Shown one piece after another: positions 25,715 through 34,290 of a stretch of 64,000 nt of DNA. Position numbers and translations under genes: made by a program. Source of the DNA: Lachnospiraceae bacterium (GTDB lineage: Bacteria > Bacillota > Clostridia > Lachnospirales > Lachnospiraceae); contig BLLU01000264.1 of the NCBI GenBank assembly GCA_011959105.1, positions 1 to 64,000 on the forward strand, read 5' to 3'. The notes under the pieces are model-generated. The model was not told the DNA's origin. It saw only the letters and a program-made list of their open reading frames with translations, and did not search any database. Every line of letters starts with the position of its first letter. The first letter of the stretch is position 1.

Positions 25715-26512
25715 ATGAAAAAACAAGAGGAAACGGAGTCCATAACTCTGATAAAAAATATTCCATATTGTGAAAGTATCCGGGGGGAGAACCCCGCATT
25801 GGATGCATGGCTTCCGGTAAAGCCGGGGAAAATATTGCCGGCCTGTCTGCTGCTGCACGGAGGAGGATGGACCACGGGGGACAAAGGGGACGAGCGGGAA
25901 AGGAACATGGCAAAAAAGCTGTGCAAAATGGGGTATGCGGCCTTTTCGGCCAATTACCATATGGCATTGTATGAGGAGGGGCCTTATCGGGGCAGAAGGC
26001 TGCAAAGTGCCTGGCCAAAATGCATTGAAGACTGTATGGAAGCCGTGTCTTTTATCAGAAGGAACGCAAATCAATTCTCCATAGATCCGGAAAAAATTGC
26101 CGTAATCGGAAGCTCCGCCGGAGGACATCTGGCACTCTGGCTTGCCACGGAAAAATCCTGCGGGATTTCCTGTGCCATTGCGCTTTACCCGGTGCCGGAT
26201 ATTCTGAAATGGGGAGGAGAGCTGTTGATGCCGGCACCTTTTGAAGAATCCCGGGAGGAATGGAGGAAAGCATCTCCGGCGCAGCGGCTGGAGCGCCGCC
26301 CCAGTCCGATTCTGTTGATCCACGGCGACCGGGATGAGACGGTGGATTTCAGGCTTTCTGTTGATTTTTATAATAAACTGCTGGAAAAGGAGTATGAGGC
26401 GGAAATGATCATTGTGGAGGGGGGACGGCATTCTTTCGATTTTTCGGCGCTGTCGGAGAAACAATTTCAAAGCACGGCCCGTTTTTTGGAGACACATTTT
26501 GGGAAGGAGTAA
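25715..26512 (+). CDS. Alpha/beta-hydrolase (carbohydrate esterase-like)
   Basis: The 265-residue enzyme has the HGGGW oxyanion motif (48-52), nucleophile S134 in GSSAGGHLALW, an acid in HGDRDETVDF and the histidine in EGGRHSF. This is the hormone-sensitive-lipase/acetyl-esterase group. There is no signal peptide. ATG 25715 follows AAAGGGAG. It heads the sugar import operon, six bases before the permease, so de-esterification (for example of O-acetylated amino sugars) is a sensible guess. A peptidase-like role cannot be excluded. It may lie in the cytoplasm together with the GH20 enzyme and NagA. Confidence 0.85.
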   Translation: MKKQEETESITLIKNIPYCESIRGENPALDAWLPVKPGKILPACLLLHGGGWTTGDKGDERERNMAKKLCKMGYAAFSANYHMALYEEGPYRGRRLQSAWPKCIEDCMEAVSFIRRNANQFSIDPEKIAVIGSSAGGHLALWLATEKSCGISCAIALYPVPDILKWGGELLMPAPFEESREEWRKASPAQRLERRPSPILLIHGDRDETVDFRLSVDFYNKLLEKEYEAEMIIVEGGRHSFDFSALSEKQFQSTARFLETHFGKE

Positions 26513-26518
26513 AGGAGC

Positions 26519-27475
26519 ATGAAGAAAAAAGCTAAAATGAGTTTTGAGAGCAGGTTTCGACAGACCTGGAAGGACATAAAACGGGACAGGCTGCTGCTTC
26601 TGATGTTTTTACCGGGTTTGATTTATTTTTTTGTATTCCGCTATCTGCCAATGGGCGGGCTGATAATGGCCTTTCAGGATTTTGATATTTTCAGCGGCTT
26701 TTTGGATAGTCCTTTTGTGGGGCTGAAGCATTTCAGGACTTTGTTCAGCACCCCCCAATTTGCCCGGATTTTTATGAATACAATTCTGATCAGCCTGTAT
26801 TCCATCCTCTTCAGTTTTCCGTTTCCCATTCTGTTTGCGCTGCTGCTGAATGAGATGAAATGGACAAAAATGAAGAAACTGACGCAGACCATCAGTTATC
26901 TGCCTCATTTCATATCCGTGGTGGTAGTGGCGGGAATGGTGGTGGATCTGCTGTCTCCGGGACATGGTGCGATTGCCCGGCTGATCAGTGTCATAACAGG
27001 GAAGGAAGCGCCTTACCTGTTGGCGAATCCTGCCTATTTCAGGACGGTATATATTGTAACGACTATCTGGCAGACAATGGGATGGAATGCCATCATCTTT
27101 ATAGCGGCCTTGACGGGGGTGGACTATGAGCAGTACGAGGCGGCAACGATGGACGGGGCTTCAAGGCTTCAAAAGATGTGGTATATTACGCTGCCGGCGA
27201 TCAAGCCCACCATTGTAATCATGCTGATTTTAAGCCTTGGCAAAATCATGGAAACGGGATTTGACTTGATCTTCCTTCTGCAAAACAGCCTGAATTTAAG
27301 CTCTTCGGAAGTGATTTCTACCTTTGTCTACAAGCGGGGTATTCTGGGAGAACATACGCTGCCGAATTACAGCTTTGCCACAGCGGCCAATCTGTTCCAA
27401 TCCGTTATCAGTATGGTGCTGGTAGTGACATCCAATAAGCTGAGCAAAAAGCTGAGCGAAGTCAGTCTATGGTAA
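26519..27475 (+). CDS. Carbohydrate ABC transporter permease (LplB type)
   Basis: The 318-residue inner-membrane protein has six helices and the EAA loop YEQYEAATMDGASRLQKMWY at about 200-220. It starts with the basic N-terminus and LLLMFLPGLIYFFVFRYLP segment of LplB-type sugar permeases. It pairs with the next gene. No dedicated ATPase is encoded in the operon, as usual for such systems that share MsmK-like ATPases. An AAGGAG lies nine bases before the ATG. Confidence 0.92.
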   Translation: MKKKAKMSFESRFRQTWKDIKRDRLLLLMFLPGLIYFFVFRYLPMGGLIMAFQDFDIFSGFLDSPFVGLKHFRTLFSTPQFARIFMNTILISLYSILFSFPFPILFALLLNEMKWTKMKKLTQTISYLPHFISVVVVAGMVVDLLSPGHGAIARLISVITGKEAPYLLANPAYFRTVYIVTTIWQTMGWNAIIFIAALTGVDYEQYEAATMDGASRLQKMWYITLPAIKPTIVIMLILSLGKIMETGFDLIFLLQNSLNLSSSEVISTFVYKRGILGEHTLPNYSFATAANLFQSVISMVLVVTSNKLSKKLSEVSLW

Positions 27476-27487
27476 GGAGGAGTGGGG

Positions 27488-28357
27488 ATGAGAAAGAAGA
27501 AAAAAACGGACGCCCTGGATCTTTTGATCCTGCTGATTATGCTGCTGGTAATTGCTGTGATGCTGTATCCTTTTCTGCTGATTGTAGCTTCTTCCCTGAG
27601 CGACCCGGTGCTGGTGATGCAGAATAAGGTGCATATTATACCCAAGGGCATTACCCTGCAGAATTACAAGATGATTTTCCAGAAGAGTGATATCTGGACC
27701 TCATATTTTAACACCATATTGTATACCGTAGTGGGGACTTTGATCGGGCTGGTTCTCACGGTGCTGACAGCATATCCTCTCTCCCGGAGCAAATTCACGG
27801 GAAAGAACAAATTTTCTATGCTCATCGCGTTTACCATGATATTTACGGGAGGAATTGTACCTAATTTTATGGTGGTGCGCACCCTGAACTGGATTGACAC
27901 CATCTGGGCCGTGACGGTTCCCGGCTGCATGAGCGCATATTATCTCATCGTGACAAGAACATTTTTTGAGTCCATACCGTCCAGCTTGGAAGAATCTGCC
28001 AAAATAGACGGAGCAAATGATTTTCAGATACTGGGAAAGATTATCCTACCGCTGTCCGGGCCGATTGTGGCAACGCTGACATTGTTTTATGCAGTCACAT
28101 ATTGGAACAGCTTTTTCGGACCGCTGATTTACTTAAACAGTAAGTCCAAATACCCTTTGCAGATTATGCTGCGTTCCATGCTGATTGAGGGTAATATGGC
28201 AGATTTTGCAGGACAGGTGGACACCGGAAATCTGATGGTGGCTACCAGCATTAAGTACACTTGTATTGTAGTGACGTCTCTGCCGATTATCTGCGTATAC
28301 CCTTTCCTGCAAAAGTATTTTGTAAAAGGCGTTATGGTGGGGGCAGTAAAAGGATGA
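27488..28357 (+). CDS. Carbohydrate ABC transporter permease (LplC/YtcP type)
   Basis: The 289-residue permease has six helices and the EAA motif LEESAKIDGANDFQILGKII. It ends with the family motif QKYFVKGVMVGAVKG. I chose ATG 27488, because the in-frame GTG at 27482 sits too close to the AAGGAGG. It forms the heterodimer with the preceding permease for import of an oligosaccharide. Confidence 0.92.
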   Translation: MRKKKKTDALDLLILLIMLLVIAVMLYPFLLIVASSLSDPVLVMQNKVHIIPKGITLQNYKMIFQKSDIWTSYFNTILYTVVGTLIGLVLTVLTAYPLSRSKFTGKNKFSMLIAFTMIFTGGIVPNFMVVRTLNWIDTIWAVTVPGCMSAYYLIVTRTFFESIPSSLEESAKIDGANDFQILGKIILPLSGPIVATLTLFYAVTYWNSFFGPLIYLNSKSKYPLQIMLRSMLIEGNMADFAGQVDTGNLMVATSIKYTCIVVTSLPIICVYPFLQKYFVKGVMVGAVKG

Positions 28358-28384
28358 TAACAATAAAAAAGGGAGGAGAGATTC

Positions 28385-29998
28385 ATGAAAAAGAACAAAA
28401 TCACGGCTGCGGTTATGGCGGTGGCAATGGCGGCGGTAATGCTGTCCGGATGCGGCGCGGAAACAGGGGATGTGAAACCGGAAAGCACTGCGCAGACGGC
28501 GGAAAATCCGTCAACGGAAACAGAAAACGATAATGCCGGTAATTCCACCATTGTGGACGGGCATACCAGAATGAACCAGGAGGTTACATTATCTTATCTC
28601 ATTTACGAGCATACGGACTGGCCTGTGAAAGATGACACGCCGGTGAGAGACAGGATGTTTGAGGCCACAAATGTAAGGATTGAAAGCATTGTGGCTCCCG
28701 CCACTAATTTTGACGAGAAATTTAACGCCAACATCATGGCCAAAAAACTGCCGGATCTGATGATGGGAAATAACATCAACACCTTAAATGAATACGGCCA
28801 GAAAGGAGTGTTTCTTCCGCTGGAGGATTTGATTGCGGAGTATGCTCCCAACATCAATGCGAGACTGGATGAAAGAGCCAGAAAGATGGTTACTGCAAGC
28901 GACGGACATATTTATGCACTGCCGCGCTTCGGCCAGGACCGTCTGAGGACGGCATGGCTGATCCGCAAAGACTGGCTGGATGATCTGGGACTGGAAGTGC
29001 CTGCCACCACAGAGGAGTGGATTGAAGTACTGCGGGCGTTTAAAGAGAAAGACCCGGGAAATGCGGGAGACCGTCTTGTGCCGTTGATGAACCGCTCCGG
29101 AAGCAGTGTATTTTTACTCTACAGCGCGCCTACCTTTGGTCTGCATCCTGAAAGTTATACCAAAATGGGCGACAGTTATGTGCTGAACGCGTATACGGAA
29201 GAATACAGAAACATGGTGGAATGGTATAGAACGCTGTATGAAGAAGGATTGTTCGACAAAGAATTTGTAACCACCAGCAGCAAACAGTGGGAAGAGGCCA
29301 TTTCTGCAGGATATGTGGGTGCTTTTGTGGATTTTGCCAATCGTGCCGATACCTTTACCGCTGTTTTGAGGGAGCAGGATGAAGACGCGGAGTTTGTGGT
29401 GGCGCCGCCCCCGGTTGGCCCTACGGGCGTTCAGGGTGTTCCTTCCTACTCGGATATTTTGACTACCACCTGTGTTTCCATTTCCAAGGACTGTAAAGAT
29501 GTGGAAGCGGCTCTGGCATGGCTTGACTATCTGTATTCCGAGGACGGGTCATGGCTGACTTCCGTAGGCATTGAAGGAGTTACTTATACAGGCGTGGATG
29601 AAAACGGCGCCCCCGTATGGACGGAGGAGATCGCGAACAATCCCAACAATATGTCCATCACATCCAAGTATGGCATTCAGCAGCAGATGTGTCCCAGAGT
29701 TTTGACAGAATATGAATTCCAGCTGATCCAGGGACCTCTTACGCTGGCGGGAAAGGAGCTGTGTGAGCCTTATTATGTGGATCCCTATTTCCCCGTTAAG
29801 TATACGGAGGAGGAAGCAGAACAGATGACCAATTACAATTCTGCGGTGACGCCTGTCATCAATCAGTATACGGACCAGTTTATCTCGGGAGCGCTGCCCA
29901 TGAGCGAATGGGAGACCTTTCAAAAGGAGTTAAAGACCCTGGGAGCAGAGCAGATGGGCGAAATCTTTACTGCGGCCCAGAGCAGGATGGGGGAGTAA
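28385..29998 (+). CDS. Extracellular sugar-binding lipoprotein of the ABC importer
   Basis: The 537-residue protein has a lipoprotein signal (lipobox LSGC, Cys23) and a serine/threonine/glutamate-rich linker to about residue 60. A large solute-binding domain of the LplA/YtcQ type follows, with the family segment KKLPDLMMGNNINTLNEYGQ and WLIRKDWLDDLG. It is anchored outside the membrane and delivers glycans to the permease pair. GGGAGGAG gives the ribosome site. High expression is expected from its position after the permeases. The ligand is likely a GlcNAc- or GalNAc-containing oligosaccharide from the enzyme set around it. Confidence 0.92.
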   Translation: MKKNKITAAVMAVAMAAVMLSGCGAETGDVKPESTAQTAENPSTETENDNAGNSTIVDGHTRMNQEVTLSYLIYEHTDWPVKDDTPVRDRMFEATNVRIESIVAPATNFDEKFNANIMAKKLPDLMMGNNINTLNEYGQKGVFLPLEDLIAEYAPNINARLDERARKMVTASDGHIYALPRFGQDRLRTAWLIRKDWLDDLGLEVPATTEEWIEVLRAFKEKDPGNAGDRLVPLMNRSGSSVFLLYSAPTFGLHPESYTKMGDSYVLNAYTEEYRNMVEWYRTLYEEGLFDKEFVTTSSKQWEEAISAGYVGAFVDFANRADTFTAVLREQDEDAEFVVAPPPVGPTGVQGVPSYSDILTTTCVSISKDCKDVEAALAWLDYLYSEDGSWLTSVGIEGVTYTGVDENGAPVWTEEIANNPNNMSITSKYGIQQQMCPRVLTEYEFQLIQGPLTLAGKELCEPYYVDPYFPVKYTEEEAEQMTNYNSAVTPVINQYTDQFISGALPMSEWETFQKELKTLGAEQMGEIFTAAQSRMGE

Positions 29999-30013
29999 AA
30001 GGAGGAATCATCC

Positions 30014-30766
30014 ATGCAGACCTATTATGACAGCTTATGTGTAAAGACTTATGACAGCAGAGAAGAAATGGGGGCTGCCGCGGCTAAGGACGCGGCGGCC
30101 TGCCTGAAAAAACTTCTGGAGGAAAAGGAGGAGGTGAGCTGCATGTTTGCGGCAGCTCCTTCCCAGAATGAGTTTCTGGAGGCGCTTCTGAAAGAACCGG
30201 GTATAAACTGGCAGAGAGTGCATGCCTTTCACATGGACGAATATTGCGGACTTACACAGGAAAGTGAAGGAACTTTCAGCCATTTTCTGTGCAGCGCCAT
30301 ATTTCACAAAAAGCCTTTCTGCTCCGTAAATCTGATCAACGGAGAAAAGGATTTTGAACAGGAATGTGTACGTTATGAGGCTCTTCTGCAAAAATATCCC
30401 GTGGACATCGTCTTTATGGGAATCGGAGAAAACGGACATATAGCGTTTAACGATCCTTCGGTGGCGGACTTTCAGGACAAGGCAGTGATTAAGAAAGTAG
30501 AACTCGATGAAAAATGCCGCAGGCAGCAGGTGAATGACGGATGCTTTCCCTCTCTGGAGCAGGTGCCTGCATACGCATTGACGGTAACGGTTCCCGGTCT
30601 GATGAAAGCAAAATATCATTTCTGCATTGTGCCGGGAAGCCGTAAGGCGGAGGCGGTGAGAGACACGCTTACAGGGCCTGTGGCAGAAAGCTGCCCCGCA
30701 AGTATTCTGCGCCTGCAGCCCAGGGCCTGTCTGTACTTGGACAGAGAATCCGCTTCCCTGCTTTAA
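30014..30766 (+). CDS. nagB: Glucosamine-6-phosphate deaminase-like isomerase
   Basis: The 250-residue protein of the NagB/6-phosphogluconolactonase fold has HMDEYCGL (73-80) and GIGENGHIAFNDP (136-148). NagB converts glucosamine-6-phosphate to fructose-6-phosphate and ammonia. Compared from memory with E. coli NagB, the general-base region keeps D75. The active-site loop reads E-N-G-H where E. coli has N-D-G-H, and the later Glu is Asp147. This divergent loop is shared by a wider clostridial/planctomycete subfamily, so substrate preference may differ. It is co-transcribed with the transporter (15 bases after its stop) and works with NagA encoded four genes on. Confidence 0.85.
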   Translation: MQTYYDSLCVKTYDSREEMGAAAAKDAAACLKKLLEEKEEVSCMFAAAPSQNEFLEALLKEPGINWQRVHAFHMDEYCGLTQESEGTFSHFLCSAIFHKKPFCSVNLINGEKDFEQECVRYEALLQKYPVDIVFMGIGENGHIAFNDPSVADFQDKAVIKKVELDEKCRRQQVNDGCFPSLEQVPAYALTVTVPGLMKAKYHFCIVPGSRKAEAVRDTLTGPVAESCPASILRLQPRACLYLDRESASLL

Positions 30767-30790
30767 GGCCGGCCGGTAAAGGAGGATGCT

Positions 30791-32029
30791 ATGCTGTTTG
30801 GTACTTCAAAAAAGATAATAACGCCGTCTGCACCGTTACGGCTGGCGGGCTATGCCTCCCGGAAGGAATGTTTTCAGAAAGTGGAGGAGGATATCTATGT
30901 AAGAGTCCATGTACAGCGCACGGCGGAGGCACAGCTTGTCTTCATATATGGGGATTTGCTCTGGTGGAATACGCAGTTTACGGATATTGCCCGGGTGAGA
31001 CTGAAAAAGGAACTTGGACTTGACTGGGACAGCCTGTTCTTTGTGGCTTCCCACAATCATTCCGGGCCGGGAACCGGAAACAGCTTTATTCCCCAGCTGG
31101 AGCAGGCAGAAGAGGGTTATAGGGATTCTTTGCTTGAAAAGATTGTGGAGGCGGTAAAGGAAGCCCTGGAGGATCTGGACGAGGTGACGGTATGGCGTTT
31201 TGACGGGAACTCGGAGCTAAATGTTTTTCGTAGGATGAAGTTGGGGAACCGGATTGAGATGCGTCCCAATTTTCAGACGCCCAGCGATACACATCTGACG
31301 ATTCTGGGATTCTTAAACGCGGACGGAGATATGAAAGGGCTTGTGGTCCATTATCCCTGCCATGCCAATCTTTCCGGACAGAATGTCCTGCATCCGGACT
31401 ATCCCGGGATTGCTCTCGGTTTTTTGGATCAGGCATATCCGGGATCTGTGTCCATGTTCTGGCAGGGCTGCACGGGGGATCTGAGACCCAGAAATGTATT
31501 GGGTAATCATTTCGCGGAAGGGGATTATGAAAAGGCAAAACTTTTTGCCGCGGATTTTGCCGAGGACTGCAAAAGGACGCTTTCCCAATCCGGAAGAAAG
31601 ATTTCCGAAAAATTGTCCGTACATTCCCGGGAACTTCTGCTTCCGCTGGAGAACCGTAAAACCGATGAGGAACTGAGAGAATGCCTGACTTCCCATGATG
31701 AAATTCAGAGAAACTGGGCCGGGAAGGTATTGGAGAAGGGGAATCCGGCATTTGAAAAGCTGAGAATGAAACATGTGAAATACGGAGAGGAACTGGAGGT
31801 TTATTTCTTCGGGGCGGAAATGTCACAGGAATATGCCCTCTGGGCAAGGCAGCAGAATCCCGCGGCAGTCTGCACGGCCTATACGGACGGCATGACAGGC
31901 TATATCTGTACCGCCCGGCAGATTTCCGAAGGAGGTTATGAACCGAAAGATTCCGCAAGATACTTTGCTCTGGGAGGCACTTTCCCCCCGGAGGTTGAGG
32001 AGCTGATTAAGGACAAGATGAAGGCTTAA
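30791..32029 (+). CDS. Neutral ceramidase-family hydrolase, cytoplasmic and short
   Basis: The 412-residue protein matches the N-terminal catalytic domain of neutral/alkaline ceramidases: an opening GTSKKIITPSAPLRLAGY and the metal motif ASHNHSGPGTG (H88, H90). A second metal region VVHYPCHANLSG and an active-site-like SMFWQGCTGDLRPR follow. True ceramidases are longer (about 650-750 residues) and secreted with a C-terminal Ig-like domain. This one lacks both signal peptide and that domain. Such short versions are common beside sugar operons, and their substrate is unknown. Within this operon an N-acyl amide or amino-sugar amide is more plausible than ceramide. It has a GGAGG start and lies 18 bases from the next gene. 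Confidence 0.75.
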   Translation: MLFGTSKKIITPSAPLRLAGYASRKECFQKVEEDIYVRVHVQRTAEAQLVFIYGDLLWWNTQFTDIARVRLKKELGLDWDSLFFVASHNHSGPGTGNSFIPQLEQAEEGYRDSLLEKIVEAVKEALEDLDEVTVWRFDGNSELNVFRRMKLGNRIEMRPNFQTPSDTHLTILGFLNADGDMKGLVVHYPCHANLSGQNVLHPDYPGIALGFLDQAYPGSVSMFWQGCTGDLRPRNVLGNHFAEGDYEKAKLFAADFAEDCKRTLSQSGRKISEKLSVHSRELLLPLENRKTDEELRECLTSHDEIQRNWAGKVLEKGNPAFEKLRMKHVKYGEELEVYFFGAEMSQEYALWARQQNPAAVCTAYTDGMTGYICTARQISEGGYEPKDSARYFALGGTFPPEVEELIKDKMKA

Positions 32030-32046
32030 AAGGTAAGGTGATTGAA

Positions 32047-32808
32047 ATGACAGAAGGAAATGTGATGGATATGTATTACCAGGAGGTTCTGGGAATCATC
32101 CGGGAAATCCATGAGGAGGAAAAGGATCATATTCTTGCGGCGGCAAGAGCCATTGCCGAACAGGTTAAAAAGGACAGGCTTGTCTATATCTGGGGGCCAG
32201 GAGGACATTCCAATCTGGCTGCAATGGAAATCTTTTTCCGCGCCGGCGGCCTGATGCATGTCAGCGCCATATTGAATCAGGACACCATGCTGTCTAACGG
32301 CGCATTGAAATCCATGCAGGTGGAGCGTCTGCCCGGATATGGCAGAATTGTGGTGAACGATTATGGCATCGGGAAGGAGGATTTGCTGATCGTGGTCAAC
32401 GCATACGGGATCAATTCGGCCACCATAGACGCAGCTTTGCAGGCAAAGGAAAACGGTGCTTCCGTAATCGGCGTCAGTTCGTTTACACATGCGCAGAATT
32501 GCCCCTTAGATCATCCGGCAAGACATCCGTCGAAAATGAATCTGCATGAAATTGTGGATTATCCGGTAGACTGCAAGGTGAAGGTGGGAGACGCCACCAT
32601 TACCCTGCCCGGATTCGAACAGAAAATCGGAGCCCTGAGCACTTACGCAAACGCATATGTTTTAAATTGCATTGTGGTAGAAGCCATAAACAGACTGGTG
32701 GAAGAAGGGGTGAATCCTCCTGTATGGCGAAGCGGCAATGCACCGGGAGGAGACGACTGGAATAACAGGTTTTTAGGACGTTTCCGAGACAATGTGAGAT
32801 GTCTGTAA
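32047..32808 (+). CDS. SIS-domain sugar-phosphate protein (UPF0309-like)
   Basis: The 253-residue protein consists of one sugar isomerase (SIS) domain. The N-terminal helices are followed by IWGPGGHSNLAAMEIFFRAG (phosphosugar loop), LLIVVNAYGINSATIDAAL and a GASVIGVSSF strand. SIS proteins bind phosphosugars; this subgroup is found in amino-sugar operons and has been suggested to isomerise or sense hexosamine phosphates. ATG 32047 is supported by AGGTG; ATG 32065 with AAGGAA is an alternative. It overlaps no neighbour but lies 17 bases before NagA. Whether it is an enzyme or a regulator cannot be read from the sequence. Confidence 0.82.
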   Translation: MTEGNVMDMYYQEVLGIIREIHEEEKDHILAAARAIAEQVKKDRLVYIWGPGGHSNLAAMEIFFRAGGLMHVSAILNQDTMLSNGALKSMQVERLPGYGRIVVNDYGIGKEDLLIVVNAYGINSATIDAALQAKENGASVIGVSSFTHAQNCPLDHPARHPSKMNLHEIVDYPVDCKVKVGDATITLPGFEQKIGALSTYANAYVLNCIVVEAINRLVEEGVNPPVWRSGNAPGGDDWNNRFLGRFRDNVRCL

Positions 32809-32825
32809 AAAAGGGAGAGGAAGAA

Positions 32826-34016
32826 ATGGAGAGGTATTTATTCCAAAATGCTGAAATTATTTTTCCCACAGGAATCAGGCCGGGGCAGGTATTGACGGAA
32901 AACGGAAAAATCAAGCAGATTTTCGAGAAAAACCAACCGGTGGCCCCGGCCCCTGGTGTCAGAGTGGTGGACGCGCGGGGAATGTATCTCTCGCCGGGCT
33001 TTATCGACATTCATACCCATGGAGGAGGCGGAGCGGATTTTATGGACGGGGATCCGGAAAGCATCCGCACCGCCTGCAAAATGCATATGGCCCATGGAAC
33101 CACGGCCATAGTTCCCACCACCATGACAAGTACAAAAGAGTCATTGCTGAATTGCCTGGAGTTGTTTGAAAAGGTGGAAGCACGGGAAGAGGAACTGCCG
33201 GAAATTCTGGGGCTGCATTTGGAAGGGCCTTATTTTTCCTATGGACAGCGGGGGGCACAGAGCCCGGAAAACTTACGAAACCCGGAGCCTGAAGAATATG
33301 TAGAGGCATGTAAAAAATCTTCAAAAATCTGCCGTTGGTCCTTTGCGGTAGAACTTGAAGGGGCGGAGGATTTTCTGCAGTTTCTCCGGGAAAAGGGGAT
33401 TGTGGCATCCCTGGCCCATTCCGATGCCGACTGTGAGCAGGTAAAGCGGGCATGTGACCAGGGATTGAAAGCGATGACACATTTCTATTCCGGTATGAGC
33501 GGCGTTACCAGAAAGAATGCTTACCGGGCTGCGGGAGCCATTGAGGCCGGATATCTTCTGGATCAACTGTTTGTGGAGGTAATCGCCGACGGATGTCACC
33601 TGCCGGGAGATTTGCTGCAGTTGATTTATAAGATAAAAGGGGCTCACAGAATCTGTCTGGTCACTGACTCCATGCGCGGCGCGGGAATGCCGGAGGGCGA
33701 ATATATTTTGGGGGGAAGAGAAGGAGGAATTGCGACCATTGTGGAAGAAGGAGTGGCCAAGCTGCCGGACCGCAGCGCCTTTGCGGGAAGTGTCGCTACC
33801 ATGGACCGCCTTGTACGTACCATGCATGAACTGACAACGGCCCCTCTTCATGAAGTCATTCATATGGCCTCCCTGACGCCGGCCATGCTCATGGGGATCG
33901 ACGGGAAAAAAGGTTCCGTAAGTCCCGGAAAAGACGCGGATTTGCTGCTGCTGAACGAAAAACTGGAAGTAAATCTTGTGATGGTGAGGGGAAGGATTAT
34001 GTCTTTTCCTGAGTGA
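32826..34016 (+). CDS. nagA: N-acetylglucosamine-6-phosphate deacetylase
   Basis: The 396-residue amidohydrolase has DIHTHGGGG (H63, H65), metal ligand E133 in LHLEGPYFS, histidines in LAHSDAD and AMTHFYSGM, and the catalytic aspartate in VTDSMRGAGMPEG. NagA hydrolyses GlcNAc-6-phosphate (or GalNAc-6-phosphate) to the amine sugar and acetate in the cytoplasm, feeding NagB. ATG 32826 follows AGGAAG; an in-frame ATG at 32799 lies in the preceding gene. It is the last gene of the operon, followed by a terminator at 34041. No GlcNAc kinase is encoded in the window, so the phosphorylating step must come from elsewhere. Confidence 0.93.
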   Translation: MERYLFQNAEIIFPTGIRPGQVLTENGKIKQIFEKNQPVAPAPGVRVVDARGMYLSPGFIDIHTHGGGGADFMDGDPESIRTACKMHMAHGTTAIVPTTMTSTKESLLNCLELFEKVEAREEELPEILGLHLEGPYFSYGQRGAQSPENLRNPEPEEYVEACKKSSKICRWSFAVELEGAEDFLQFLREKGIVASLAHSDADCEQVKRACDQGLKAMTHFYSGMSGVTRKNAYRAAGAIEAGYLLDQLFVEVIADGCHLPGDLLQLIYKIKGAHRICLVTDSMRGAGMPEGEYILGGREGGIATIVEEGVAKLPDRSAFAGSVATMDRLVRTMHELTTAPLHEVIHMASLTPAMLMGIDGKKGSVSPGKDADLLLLNEKLEVNLVMVRGRIMSFPE

Positions 34017-34040
34017 ATATTTTTGTATAACCGCAGACAT

Positions 34041-34073
34041 TCCTGCCTTTCTTTATGAAGGGCAGGATTTTTG
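34041..34073 (+). terminator. Rho-independent terminator after nagA
   Basis: TCCTGCC pairs with GGCAGGA across a 13-base loop (34041-34067), followed by TTTTTG. It closes the amino-sugar operon. 34074-34290 contains no recognisable gene. Confidence 0.75.
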
Positions 34074-34290
34074 TCTGCTGCCGTGCAAAAAGGTTCAGGA
34101 GGCTGGTGAAAAAACCGATACAGGAATATGTTAAAAATTATTTTTCCTGTCACAGGGAGGAAGAAATACTGTCTAATTCAATATACGGAGAAAATTCTGC
34201 CAGGGAGTGCCGCAGAATTGGTTGCCGGGGCAGGAGCGTTCTCCATGGGCTCTCTGTATAAAACCATTCGCGCTTCAGAAAAGAGGAACC

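Noticed and set aside
25516-26497. N-terminal extension of the AraC regulator
   Set aside because: The upstream part is antisense to the alpha/beta-hydrolase; AGGAGGG places the start at 25516.
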